Source of the DNA: OFTM382 sp964352615
GTDB taxonomy: Bacteria; Planctomycetota; Phycisphaerae; Phycisphaerales; UBA1924
DNA length: 64,000 bases
Direction: 5' to 3'
NCBI GenBank assembly: GCA_964352615.1
Contig: CAYGSG010000002.1
Span: forward strand, 66,026-130,025
Part shown: in pieces, positions 25,435-35,773 of the stretch
Numbering within the stretch: position 1 is the first letter of the stretch
Layout of the letters: each line of letters starts with the position of its first letter
The notes under the pieces: generated by a model
What the model saw: only the letters and a program-made list of their open reading frames with translations
Database searches by the model: none
Told to the model about the DNA's origin: nothing
Translations under genes and position numbers: made by a program

Positions 25435-27789
25435 ATGCACCGCGCCCGCCGACAGCTCACCGTTTCGCACCTTCTTGAGAACCTCGAACCTAGGCTCGTG
25501 CTCTCGGGCTACTTCGCAGCAGGGCTCGATCTCAACAACACGACTGCAACCATCGACGCGTCGTTCTTCAATCAGTTTGGCGATGCCGACTTCACGACAG
25601 GTGCGATCAACGACGGGACCCGGATTGGCTCTGATGGCTCTGTAAGTGGCGGCGACATCACGCAGTTCTCTCCCACGACAAAGCTCCGTGGCGAGCTCAT
25701 TCTCGGGCAGGGCGCCGCTGAGACCAGGTGGGGCCTGAGCGACGGCTCTGATTCAAATACGTCCTCGCCGTTCAATGACCGAGTCCGGCTAGCTTTCGAT
25801 ACGTCATTCACCGGCGAAGACCGACTCCGGCTTCGAATGTTCGGTCAGCAAGCGTCGGGCCTCACCCTCGCCAACCGCAGCGGCGACTACGCCTTCACTG
25901 GGCTGATCTACAACTCGTCCACCGGCGAATTGGTGCCGAGCTACGGCTGGTCGGAAATCGATAACGGCTCGCTCACTGGCAGTGAGTTCAGTTCGCTCGG
26001 CGAGATACCTCTCAACGCCACTATCGGTCTGAACAATGCATTTGATGACGGGTACACCGTCTCCAGCATCCCAGGCTATACGGCGCTGTTCGGTCCTGAT
26101 GCCCAGACCGTTCTCACGACGGGCTTCAACCAGGGCCCGGGCGGCAACTTCCACTCCATGTCGATCGCGGTGCGTAGGGACGATCCATCCCAGCCACAGG
26201 TCGGCGATGAGGACATGTTCCGCGGCGATGCGTTCTCGTTCTTCAGCCTCTCCCACGTACCCTTCACCGGTGGCGGGGAAACAATCGTTGGCGGGTTCGC
26301 CAGCGGGCAGAGCATCCTTGAATTTGATCCTGCGGGCAACCGCGCGCACATCTATGACTACCGAAACTACCTCGGAGATGCGAACGCAACTCCATCGGTG
26401 TCGGGCGACTGGGCGATCGATGCTGAGTTCGGCATCCAATTGGAGTTCGATAACGGCGTCAAGCTGAAAATCAATTACGGCGGCATCGATGGCGACACCA
26501 TTGTTGCTGAGACCGTGGACGATAGCGGCACCGTCACACCTGTCTTTGGCGTGGGCGGCCGGCTCTTCAACGGCGACCCAAGTCCCGTCAACAACGAAGC
26601 GCCCACCGACGTCGGCGTGTGCTTCAAGTCCGTCACGGTCGAAGAACGCGACGGCGAGCACTTTGTTCTCGGCGAAGGCGACAACGGCATCACCTACTCC
26701 TGGAAGGTCCGAGACATCGAGGGCTCGATGGAGAGCTACATCGGTGTCGGGGCCTCCCTGCAGGACAACGGCAAGACGATCGTCGTCATGGTCTCACGCG
26801 ACGACGGCATGTTCCGAGAGCTCAAGCGCAAGGAAGACGGCGAGTGGCGCGTCAAGAACCCCATCGGTGGTGCCGTTCTCTCGTCGGGCGCGATGGTCGC
26901 GCCGAGCATCGAGACCAACCCCGCCACCGGCTCGCAGATGCAGGTCGCCATCAACAGCGACGGCTCCGCCTCGGGCATCATCCCATCGGCAAACGACACC
27001 GCGAGCCCGGCCATCGAGTCGCTGCTGATCGAAACCGGCCCCATCAACGTGAGCGGGGGCTTCGACATCGACCTCCAGTTCGATGCCAACTACACCACAT
27101 GGGGCGCGTACCACGGCGCGTTTGTGGACGCGGCGGGCGACCTCGTCATGCTCTGGAACGCCCCGCTCACCCTCGGCAGCACGTTCCGCGTGGACAACAT
27201 CCAGGCCAGCGCCGACGCCCCCGCACCATCGCCTGACAGCAAGATCAGCGTCGCCACTACCACCTACGGCAGCATCCACGTGGGCTACACCGCGGTCAAC
27301 GGCGACTACGGGCACCTCTATTGGAACATCGGCCAGGGCGGCGACTGGCTCTACGCCCCGCTAGAGACCGCGGTCAACGCGCCCCCCACGGGGCTCAATC
27401 TCACACCGAGCACCGCCGTTACCGGGTTCGACCCGCTCGAGCAGCAGCTCTTTATCATCGGCGCTGACCAGACGACCGGGCTGTTCTCAACGGTTGATTG
27501 GCGCATCGATCGTCGATCGTGGGAGTACACCCCGACCGTCGTGGACTCGTTCGGCGAACCGTTCAAGTTGCCCGATGTTGGCTCGGCACCGGCCGACGCA
27601 ACTTACACCGTGCGGGCCACGCAGACCATCGCGGAGTTGTTCGGCGACAACGAGGACTCGCAGGTGCCGATCCTCGGCGATCTGCCAATTGTCGGGAACC
27701 TCTTCCGCAGCACCTCGATGAGCTCGACGACCGAAAACCTGGTCATCTTCGTCACGCCCACGCTCGCCCCGACCGGCGGCGGCGGATGA
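25435..27789 (+). CDS. LEPR-XLL surface protein with a secretin-like C-terminal tail
   Basis: 784 residues from ATG 25435 (ribosome site AGGGAGA). The N-terminus MHRARRQLTVSHLLENLEPRLVLSG is the planctomycete LEPR-XLL signal. The body to ~720 is beta-rich, Asp/Gly/Ser-rich and not assignable. The last ~60 residues match the closing strands of secretins: VPILGDLPIVGNLFRSTS followed by TENLVIFVTPTL. No secretin core or N-domains precede it. The stop is 15 nt from the stop of the convergent regulator gene. Function unknown; it is probably exported and outer-surface associated. Confidence 0.7.
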   Translation: MHRARRQLTVSHLLENLEPRLVLSGYFAAGLDLNNTTATIDASFFNQFGDADFTTGAINDGTRIGSDGSVSGGDITQFSPTTKLRGELILGQGAAETRWGLSDGSDSNTSSPFNDRVRLAFDTSFTGEDRLRLRMFGQQASGLTLANRSGDYAFTGLIYNSSTGELVPSYGWSEIDNGSLTGSEFSSLGEIPLNATIGLNNAFDDGYTVSSIPGYTALFGPDAQTVLTTGFNQGPGGNFHSMSIAVRRDDPSQPQVGDEDMFRGDAFSFFSLSHVPFTGGGETIVGGFASGQSILEFDPAGNRAHIYDYRNYLGDANATPSVSGDWAIDAEFGIQLEFDNGVKLKINYGGIDGDTIVAETVDDSGTVTPVFGVGGRLFNGDPSPVNNEAPTDVGVCFKSVTVEERDGEHFVLGEGDNGITYSWKVRDIEGSMESYIGVGASLQDNGKTIVVMVSRDDGMFRELKRKEDGEWRVKNPIGGAVLSSGAMVAPSIETNPATGSQMQVAINSDGSASGIIPSANDTASPAIESLLIETGPINVSGGFDIDLQFDANYTTWGAYHGAFVDAAGDLVMLWNAPLTLGSTFRVDNIQASADAPAPSPDSKISVATTTYGSIHVGYTAVNGDYGHLYWNIGQGGDWLYAPLETAVNAPPTGLNLTPSTAVTGFDPLEQQLFIIGADQTTGLFSTVDWRIDRRSWEYTPTVVDSFGEPFKLPDVGSAPADATYTVRATQTIAELFGDNEDSQVPILGDLPIVGNLFRSTSMSSTTENLVIFVTPTLAPTGGGG

Positions 27790-27804
27790 TGGGCCAGGTC
27801 ATGG

Positions 27805-29258
<1,454 letters not shown>

Positions 29259-29262
<4 letters not shown>

Positions 29263-29789
29263 GGTCTCTCTCCCGTGAGGGCGGTCAGGCTCGCGCGCTG
29301 GCGCGCGCACCACGCGATCGCGATCGCGTCGGCGACATCCGGCGGACTGGGCACTTCATCCAGCCCGAACGTGCCTCGCACGGCTTCCTGCATCTGAGCC
29401 TTGGTGGCCTGCCCGTAGCCGGTCATCGATTTCTTCACGGATGCCGGCTTGAGCTCGACGAGTTCCAGCCCCGCCGACTGCACCGCCAAAAGCACCACAC
29501 CCCGGCCGTGGCCCATGATGACCGCCGTCGCCGGGTGCTTGTAATGCGCAAAGAGCCCCTCGACCGCGACCACCTCGGGCTGTAGGCGGCCAATCGCATC
29601 GCGGATGTCGCGGTCGAGTTCACCGAGCCGATCGGAGAGCGACCGCCCAGCCCGCGAGAGGCGGAACACGCCCGCCTCGACGATGCCGCAGGCATGGGCG
29701 CCGAGGCCCGGCTGAGTCAGCGCAGCCGCGTCCTCCAGGCAGGCATAGCCCGTGAGCCGAAGGCCGGGATCGATGCCCATGACGCGCAC
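29259..29789 (-). CDS. ruvC: Holliday junction endonuclease RuvC
   Basis: 176 residues. Catalytic acidic residues: Asp in MGIDPGLRLTGYA, Glu in VVAVEGLFAHYKHPATAVIMGHGRG, and the C-terminal Asp pair in PPDVADAIAIAWC. The KPASVKKSMTGYGQATKAQM segment is the usual DNA-binding region. It resolves four-way junctions with RuvAB, which are not in the window. The start is GTG 29789; an ATG three codons on is possible. It overlaps the sigma-54 regulator start by 4 nt. Confidence 0.93.
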
Positions 29790-29798
29790 GTAAGGAGT

Positions 29799-30443
29799 CT
29801 ATCGGCTCGGAGCGCCCGGCCCGAAGTGGGCGAGCCAGTGGACCGCGGTGCGGGCCATGATGTCGGTCTCAAGATTGACCATCGAGCCGGGCTTGAGGCC
29901 GCCCAGCGTGGTCAGGTCGAGCGTGGTCGGGATCAGCGCGATCTCGAACCAGCCGTGGGCGACATCCACCGCCGCCAGCGTCAATGAAACGCCCTCGACT
30001 GCGATCGAGCCCTTGGGCACGATCGCGGGCATCAGCTCGGCTGGGGGCCTGATGCGGGCCACCCACCGGCCTTGCCTCTCGATGGAGAGCACCTCGCCCA
30101 TGCCCTCGATGTGCCCCTGCACGATGTGGCCGTCCATACGGGTGGTCGGCTGCACCGAGGCCTCTAGATTGACCTCGCTGCCATCGCGCAAGCCGCCGAG
30201 GGTGGTGCAGCGGAGGGTCTCGGCGATCACATCAAACCCGACCTCGCCCGCTTCTGGGTCGAGCCTGGCGGCGGTGAGGCAGCACCCGCTCACGCAGATA
30301 GAGGCTCCGTGGGCCGGGAAACTCGCGGCGGGTTCGGCCTCATCGAGCAGTTCCCGAACGTCGACGGTGAGTTCGAGCCCCCCCTCGGCGGATGAGGCTG
30401 TGCGCACGACCCGCCCGGTTCCTTGTATGATGCCGGTGAACAT
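29799..30443 (-). CDS. ribE: Riboflavin synthase alpha chain
   Basis: 214 residues with the internal duplication typical of the enzyme. The N-terminal copy starts MFTGIIQGTGRVV and contains GASICVSGCCLTAA and NLEASV. The second starts after MDGHIVQGHIEGMGEVLS and contains KGSIAVEGVSLTLAAVD and NLETDIMARTAVHWL. It dismutates two 6,7-dimethyl-8-ribityllumazines into riboflavin. It stands 10 nt upstream of ruvC on the same strand. I looked for an FMN riboswitch in the 217-nt upstream region and did not see the conserved core. Confidence 0.95.
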   Translation of the reverse strand: MFTGIIQGTGRVVRTASSAEGGLELTVDVRELLDEAEPAASFPAHGASICVSGCCLTAARLDPEAGEVGFDVIAETLRCTTLGGLRDGSEVNLEASVQPTTRMDGHIVQGHIEGMGEVLSIERQGRWVARIRPPAELMPAIVPKGSIAVEGVSLTLAAVDVAHGWFEIALIPTTLDLTTLGGLKPGSMVNLETDIMARTAVHWLAHFGPGAPSR

Positions 30444-30532
30444 GTGCGTGATCTTTGCCCGCTGGGTTGCGGGCAGGACGCACCAGCACGGATTTCTTTC
30501 TGCTTTGGTTGGGGTCCAAACGGGCCTAGGGC

Positions 30533-30561
30533 TTGACCCCGGCGTGGCAGGCCTCGATACT
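30533..30561 (+). promoter_or_regulatory. Candidate sigma-70-type promoter for the PQQ-propeller lipoprotein
   Basis: TTGACC at 30533-30538 and GATACT at 30556-30561 are separated by exactly 17 nt and point towards the lipoprotein ATG at 30661. The match is 5/6 and 4/6 to the consensus. It would leave a leader of about 95 nt with a GC-rich hairpin (CCCCTCGCGGGG region). It is based on consensus only; planctomycete promoters can differ. Confidence 0.35.
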
Positions 30562-30660
30562 GCGGCTCACGCCCCTCGCGGGGGGTTCCCCACCAGCATC
30601 GGTCGCCGGGACGTCGCAAGACCCCCGACACGCGGCCGCCGCCCTCGGAGACGACTGCGG

Positions 30661-31815
30661 ATGCTCATCCTCGGCACGCCGATACGTTGTGTTTGTCTGA
30701 TCCTGACCGGGATGCTCGCCATCAGCGCGCTCACCGGGTGTCAGTCATCTCCCCGAAATCCCAAGGCCAGTATCAAGGGCACGCCGCTTGAACGGCTCGA
30801 CCGCTTTGCGATCGCACCCGAGACCCTCGATGGGCTCGGGTACCGCATCGATTGGCGGTCGGCGGTGCCGCTCGGGCCAAACCCAAGGCTTGAGTCGATC
30901 GATGCCTACAGCGACATCGTGGTCGTGCAGACCGCCGACACGCTGCTGAGCGTGCTCGACACCTCGACCGGCGCCCTTCGGCACTCCAACGAACTCACCG
31001 ATGCGACCTCAACCCTCGCGGGCAACACCCGGCTCGGCGGACTGATCGTCAGCAGCGTGGACAGCGACGCGTACTTTGTCGATCCTGTCTCGGGCGACCT
31101 GCTCGACCGCCAGAGCTTCGAGGGTGTGCTGGCTTCCAAGCCCGTGCCGTTCGGCGGCACCCTGCTCGCGACATCCAACACCGGCATCGTGCTCTCGCAC
31201 ACCACCGCCAGCGGCGGCTACCCGCTGTGGCGGTTCGGCGCGCGCAACCCGATCGATACCCCCGTCGCACTCTCAGGCTCCACCGCCGTGGTCGTGACAC
31301 GCTCGGGACGGGTGCTTGGCTTCGAGGCCACCTCGGGCCAACTCGTGGGCGAGAACTCGATCTTCATGGGCCCCGACGGCAGCGACCCGATCGCCTCCGA
31401 CTCCACGGTCTTCATCGCGAGCCCCGACCAATCGGTGTACGCCTTTGATGCGTTCGATATGGCGCTCCGCTGGCGCGTGCGCACGGCCATGCCTCTCCGC
31501 GAGCAGATCACCCTGATCGGTTCGGTGCTGTATGTCCCGACGCTGGACCGTGGTCTCTTGGCGCTCGACGCGGCGACAGGCAAGCAGCTCTGGAGCGCAC
31601 CCGACGTGCGGGGCGTGGTGCTGACCACGCGCGGCGAGACGTTGATCGCGTGGGCCAACGGCCGGGCTTGGTCGATCGATGCCGCCGACGGGTCGGTTCG
31701 CGGCGCCTTCGACGTGCCCGGCGTAGAACTGCTCGCGGCCGACTCGGTCAGCGAGGGCACGCTGTACGCCGTCTCCAAAGACAACATCGCAGCCAGACTC
31801 GTCGCTCGGCGCTAG
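30661..31815 (+). CDS. Lipoprotein with PQQ-like beta-propeller repeats
   Basis: 384 residues. Signal CVCLILTGMLAISALTGC ends in the lipobox LTGC, so it is a substrate for Lgt. The mature part is a run of ~45-residue beta-propeller blades with motifs such as DIVVVQTADTLLSVLDTSTGALRH, VYAFDAFDMALRWRVRT and LLALDAATGKQLWSA, the PQQ/BamB-like pattern. It may scaffold outer-membrane or envelope assembly, as BamB does, but no specific partner is encoded here. An upstream in-frame reading from 29848 is antisense to ribE and rejected. purH starts 12 nt after the stop. Confidence 0.82.
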   Translation: MLILGTPIRCVCLILTGMLAISALTGCQSSPRNPKASIKGTPLERLDRFAIAPETLDGLGYRIDWRSAVPLGPNPRLESIDAYSDIVVVQTADTLLSVLDTSTGALRHSNELTDATSTLAGNTRLGGLIVSSVDSDAYFVDPVSGDLLDRQSFEGVLASKPVPFGGTLLATSNTGIVLSHTTASGGYPLWRFGARNPIDTPVALSGSTAVVVTRSGRVLGFEATSGQLVGENSIFMGPDGSDPIASDSTVFIASPDQSVYAFDAFDMALRWRVRTAMPLREQITLIGSVLYVPTLDRGLLALDAATGKQLWSAPDVRGVVLTTRGETLIAWANGRAWSIDAADGSVRGAFDVPGVELLAADSVSEGTLYAVSKDNIAARLVARR

Positions 31816-31826
31816 GGAGCCTCGCT

Positions 31827-33434
31827 GTGAACGATCTGGTCCCGGTCCGGCGAGCGCTGCTCTCGGTCAGTGACAAGACCGATCTGGTGGCGTTGGCGCG
31901 CGGGCTGCACGAACTCGGCGTGGAGTTGCTCTCGACGGGCGGCTCGGCGGCGGCGCTCGCCGAGGCGAGCCTGCCGGTGCGCACGGTGGAGAGCGCGACG
32001 GGCTCGCCCGAGATGCTCGGCGGACGGGTCAAGACGCTGCACCCCAAGATTCACGGCGGGATTCTCGCGAGGCGAGACATCGACGGCCCCACGCTATGCG
32101 AACACGGCATCGAGCCGATCGATCTTGTATGCGTAAATTTGTATCCATTCGAGGAGACCGTTCGCAAGCCCGGTGTGACGCTGGAACAGGCGATCGAACA
32201 GATCGACATCGGCGGGCCGAGCATGATCCGGTCGGCGGCCAAGAACGCGGCGTGGGTGGTCTGCCTGACCGAGCCCGCCCAATACGAGCGGCTGCTCGCC
32301 GAACTCAAGAGCCACGGCGGCGCGACGACTCTTTCGCACCGCCGCGAGCTGGCACGAGCTGCTTTCCAGCGCACGAACCAATACGACGCGGCGATCGCCC
32401 GTTACCTGACGAACGCCCAGGGCGCTGCGCCTGAAACAGACGCTGGGTTCCCGGATGAACTCGAGCTTGGGCTCGTCAAGCAAGCCGACCTGCGGTATGG
32501 CGAGAACCCCCACCAGCAGGCGGCGGTCTACCGCTCGCGTGCGCACAGCAGCGGCTCGGTGATAGGCGGCCAGCAACTGCACGGCAAAGCACTGAGCTAC
32601 AACAACGTGCTGGATGCGTCGGCGGCGCTGCGATTGGTGCGCGATCTGCACACGCTCAGCCCCAGTTCCGCGAGTGCTGCGGTCGTCAAGCACACCAACC
32701 CGTGCGGCGCCGCGATCGGGGCCACCTCAGCCGCCGCCTTGCACGGCGCGCTCGAGGGTGATCCGCTGGCGGCGTTCGGCGGGATCGTGGCTTTGAGCCG
32801 GCGGGTCGACTTGGCCAGCGCCCAACGGCTGGCAGCACCCGGCGCGTTCTTTGAGGTGGTCGTCGCGCCGGGCTACGACGACGAGGCACTCGAACTGCTG
32901 CGCACGCGGTTTGCCAATGTGCGGCTGATCGCGACGGGTGAGCTTGACACATCGGCTGCTTCAGACTTCGAGGTGCGCACGGTGCCGGGCGGTGCGCTGG
33001 TCCAGCGGGTTGATGCGCACGTCAGCGACCCGAGTCGTTGGACGCACTCGGCAGGCCCCAAGCCGAGCGAAGACTCGCTCCGCGCCGCAGCGTTTTTGGA
33101 CACGGCGAGCCGATCGCTCACGAGCAACGCGGTGGCGATCGGCGGCTTGCTTAACGACGGCACGGTGGCGCTGGCGGGCGCTGGGGCTGGACAGATGGAC
33201 CGCGTGGCGTCGTGCCGAATCGCGATCGAGAAGGCGGGCGAGCGCTGCCGGGGCGGGGTGGCGGCGTCGGATGCCTTCTTCCCGTTTGCCGATGGACCAA
33301 CCCTGCTGGCCGATGCGGGCATCGCGATGATCGTGCATCCGGGTGGCTCCAAGCGCGACAGCGAGACGTTCGAGCTGTGCGAATCTCGGGGCATCTGCTG
33401 CATGACCACGGGCGTGCGACGGTTCAGGCACTAG
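31827..33434 (+). CDS. purH: Bifunctional AICAR formyltransferase/IMP cyclohydrolase
   Basis: 535 residues from GTG 31827 (GGAG at 31816-31819). Residues 1-~190 form the MGS-like cyclohydrolase domain (ALLSVSDKTDLVALARGL, LLSTGGSAAALAEA, GGRVKTLHPKIHGGILARR). The AICARFT domain follows with LRYGENPHQQAAVY (~222), KALSYNNVLDASAALRLV, VKHTNPCGAAIG, and the closing SDAFFPFADG and GVRRFRH. It performs the last two steps of IMP synthesis, in the same pathway as purL here. It is 12 nt behind the lipoprotein gene and could be co-transcribed. Confidence 0.96.
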   Translation: MNDLVPVRRALLSVSDKTDLVALARGLHELGVELLSTGGSAAALAEASLPVRTVESATGSPEMLGGRVKTLHPKIHGGILARRDIDGPTLCEHGIEPIDLVCVNLYPFEETVRKPGVTLEQAIEQIDIGGPSMIRSAAKNAAWVVCLTEPAQYERLLAELKSHGGATTLSHRRELARAAFQRTNQYDAAIARYLTNAQGAAPETDAGFPDELELGLVKQADLRYGENPHQQAAVYRSRAHSSGSVIGGQQLHGKALSYNNVLDASAALRLVRDLHTLSPSSASAAVVKHTNPCGAAIGATSAAALHGALEGDPLAAFGGIVALSRRVDLASAQRLAAPGAFFEVVVAPGYDDEALELLRTRFANVRLIATGELDTSAASDFEVRTVPGGALVQRVDAHVSDPSRWTHSAGPKPSEDSLRAAAFLDTASRSLTSNAVAIGGLLNDGTVALAGAGAGQMDRVASCRIAIEKAGERCRGGVAASDAFFPFADGPTLLADAGIAMIVHPGGSKRDSETFELCESRGICCMTTGVRRFRH

Positions 33435-33590
33435 CCGACCGGCGCGCTCCATGCAGCCGAATCGAGCGTTCAGAGTTAAAGAAATGCGGGCGTGGCGGGT
33501 TCTGACGGTTGGAATACCGGCGAGCCGTGGTACATTCGTATGCCCACACGCGCCGATGGTCGGCGGGTGCCGGGGAAAGCTGCACCGAGC

Positions 33591-34307
33591 ATGGCCAAAC
33601 GCAAGCAGACAACCAGAGGCAAACGGCGGGTGGCCCAAGAGCCCGCGTGCGCGGCCGCCTTGCCTGCTCCGAGACCCGCGGCGCTGGGCAACGAGGGCCT
33701 TGATGCCCGCGTGCTGGTTCTCAACCGGTTCTACGCGGCGATCCGGGTGGTCAACGCCCGGCGCGCGCTCAGCCTGCTGTTCTGCGACCACGCGGAGGTC
33801 ATCCATGTGGATGACGGGGCGTACCTGAACTATGACTTTGAGTCTTGGCAGGCGATCTCGGCGTTGCAGCACGGGTTTCGGGCTGACCACCAGGACTGGG
33901 TGAGCACCGTGCGGGCGGAGATCGCGGTGCCGAGGATCATTCGGCTGTACGGCTACGACCGGCTGCCAGCCCAACATGTAAAGCTCAACAGGCGGAACTT
34001 GTTTGCAAGAGACGCACACGAGTGCCAGTACTGCGGATCGCTGTTCACCACAAGCGAGCTCACGCTCGACCACGTGAAACCCCGCTCGCAGGGCGGCGGA
34101 GACTCGTGGGAGAACCTGGTGTGCGCGTGCGTGCGGTGCAACACCCGCAAGGGCGGGCGCACACCCGAGCAGGCGAGCATGAAGCTGATCAGGCCGCCGG
34201 TGCGGCCGAGGCGAAACCCGCTGATTTCTGTTCGATTGAGCTACGCGAAGTACGCATCGTGGAAGGCGTTCCTTGACGAGGCGTACTGGTCGGTCGAATT
34301 GAAGTAG
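33591..34307 (+). CDS. HNH endonuclease family protein
   Basis: 238 residues from ATG 33591 (upstream ATGs at 33540 and 33492 would add poorly conserved residues). The N-terminal ~150 residues contain VLVLNRFYAAIRVVNARRALSLLF and VPRIIRLYGYDRLPAQHVKLNRRNLFARD. The HNH module follows: CQYCGSLFTTSELTLDHVKPRSQGG...NLVCACVRCNTRKGGRTPEQ, with two CxxC zinc pairs and the DHV histidine. This chromosomal type is widespread and is not tied to a restriction system or intron here. The physiological role is unknown. Confidence 0.85.
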   Translation: MAKRKQTTRGKRRVAQEPACAAALPAPRPAALGNEGLDARVLVLNRFYAAIRVVNARRALSLLFCDHAEVIHVDDGAYLNYDFESWQAISALQHGFRADHQDWVSTVRAEIAVPRIIRLYGYDRLPAQHVKLNRRNLFARDAHECQYCGSLFTTSELTLDHVKPRSQGGGDSWENLVCACVRCNTRKGGRTPEQASMKLIRPPVRPRRNPLISVRLSYAKYASWKAFLDEAYWSVELK

Positions 34308-34370
34308 ACGATCGCTCTGCTGGCCTATTGCGTTGTCGGCCTGTTGCGTTGTTGGACTATCGCCGCGGGA

Positions 34371-34658
34371 TCATGCCGACTGGAACCCGTCAGCGGCACG
34401 GGCGAGGGCGAAGTCTTTTTCGGTGATGCCGCCAGCATCGTGGGTGCTGACGGTGATGGTCACCATGTTGTACCGGATGAGGATGTCGGGGTGGTGCTGG
34501 GCGTGCTCGGCGTAATCGGCGATCTTGCTGGCGAAGGTCATGGCGTCGCTGAACGTCTCGAACTGAAAGGTCTTCTGGACGGCGCCGGAGATCTCAGACC
34601 AGTCGGGCAGCGTTTCAAGCTCGGACTTGATGGACTCTTCGGGGAGCTTGGTGGTCAT
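34371..34658 (-). CDS. 4a-hydroxytetrahydrobiopterin dehydratase (PCD/DCoH)
   Basis: 95 residues from ATG 34658, which has a near-perfect AGGAGG site 4 nt away. The motif FETFSDAMTFASKIADYAEHAQHHPDILIRYNMVTITVSTHDAGGITEKDFALA is complete, including the (A/E)xxxHHP core and the THDxGG(I/L)T turn. It recycles oxidised pterin in phenylalanine hydroxylation, or acts in other pterin chemistry. No phenylalanine hydroxylase lies nearby. It is a single gene, convergent with the HNH gene and divergent from gluQ. Confidence 0.93.
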   Translation of the reverse strand: MTTKLPEESIKSELETLPDWSEISGAVQKTFQFETFSDAMTFASKIADYAEHAQHHPDILIRYNMVTITVSTHDAGGITEKDFALARAADGFQSA

Positions 34659-34777
34659 GTGGCCTCCTGCCTTGGGACTCGGGCAGCCGCGACACGGTGT
34701 CTCGCCGGCTCGGCGGGAGTGTAGCATGAGCAAGCGTCGTGCTGTACGGGCCTGTTGTCCGACTTCAGGGGTTGAGC

Positions 34778-35773
34778 ATGGACCGGCACAGCGATTCCCC
34801 GGGCCTTGGCCATCGCTCTCAAGGGGCAGACGCTCGGCCTGATCGCACGCGGCTGGCCCCTTCGCCCACGGGGGCGTTGCATCTGGGCAACGCGAGTTCG
34901 TTCCTGCTGTGCTGGGCGCTGGCCAAGCAGCGCGGCTGGGAGGTCGTGGTGCGCGTCGAGGACCTTGATGGCCCTCGGATCAAGCCGGGCTCGGTCGAGC
35001 AATCGCTGGAAACGCTCGCGTGGCTCGGGCTCGATTGGACGGGCGAGGTGCTGGTGCAGAGCGCGGATACCACACCGTATGTCGAGGCGATGCAACGGCT
35101 CGCTGCCAATGGGCTGGTGTACCCGTGCGACCTGAGCCGGGCAGAGATCGCAGCGGCGGCGAGTGCCCCGCAAGAGGGAACGGACGAAACCGTGTGCCCG
35201 CCCACGCTGAGGCCCGCCGAGATGCCGAGTTCGTTCGATGATCCCGGCGTCGGGTGGAGATTTGCAACGCCCGAGGCTGAAGTGGCATTCGATGACCGCG
35301 TGCTGGGCACGCAGCGTGTACGGCCAGCCCAGAGCGTGGGCGACTTTGTGGTATGGACGCGCGGGGGCGAGCCCTCGTACCAGCTCGCGTGCGTGGTGGA
35401 CGACGCAAGGCAGGGTGTGACGCACGCAGTCCGGGGCAGCGATCTGGTGGATTCGGCGGGGCGGCAGTTGCTGCTCTATCGGGCACTGGGGCTGGAGCCC
35501 GAGCCCACGTACTGGCACCTGCCGCTGGTGATCGGCCCGGACGGGCGACGGCTGGCCAAGCGGCACGGGGACACGCGGGTGCTGAGTTACCGAGACAAGG
35601 GTGTTCGAGCCGAGCGGATCATCGCTCTACTGGGCCGATACCACGGCATGGGACTATCTGAGCGGTTATCGGCGGAAGATTTCGCAAGGCGGCTCGACCA
35701 CACTATCCTGTCTCGTGAGCCGATAGTCTTCACGCAGGAGGATCACCGATGGCTGCTGGATGGCACTGGATAA
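34778..35773 (+). CDS. gluQ: Glutamyl-Q tRNA(Asp) synthetase
   Basis: 331 residues, a truncated GluRS lacking the anticodon domain. TRLAPSPTGALHLGNASSFLLCW carries the HIGH-type motif, VVRVEDLDGPRIKPG follows, and KRHGDTRVLSYRDKG stands at the KMSKS position. The zinc region is altered: YPCDLSRAEI has one Cys where CxC is usual, and a Cys in ETVCPPTLRP is the other candidate. It glutamylates queuosine in tRNA-Asp. ATG 34778 is preferred to 34739. The end overlaps the DUF192 gene by 25 nt. Confidence 0.87.
   Translation: MDRHSDSPGLGHRSQGADARPDRTRLAPSPTGALHLGNASSFLLCWALAKQRGWEVVVRVEDLDGPRIKPGSVEQSLETLAWLGLDWTGEVLVQSADTTPYVEAMQRLAANGLVYPCDLSRAEIAAAASAPQEGTDETVCPPTLRPAEMPSSFDDPGVGWRFATPEAEVAFDDRVLGTQRVRPAQSVGDFVVWTRGGEPSYQLACVVDDARQGVTHAVRGSDLVDSAGRQLLLYRALGLEPEPTYWHLPLVIGPDGRRLAKRHGDTRVLSYRDKGVRAERIIALLGRYHGMGLSERLSAEDFARRLDHTILSREPIVFTQEDHRWLLDGTG

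Noticed and set aside
29848..30660. Long upstream extension of the lipoprotein reading frame (655 residues in total)
   Set aside because: It lies antisense to riboflavin synthase, whose protein is unmistakable. The lipobox signal peptide begins at ATG 30661.
30444..30660. FMN riboswitch upstream of riboflavin synthase
   Set aside because: No RFN core blocks were recognisable on the minus strand; the region is GC-rich with a simple promoter candidate for the opposite gene.
33591..34307. HNH gene as a homing endonuclease or restriction system
   Set aside because: No intron, intein or methylase is near. This HNH type is a common stand-alone chromosomal gene.
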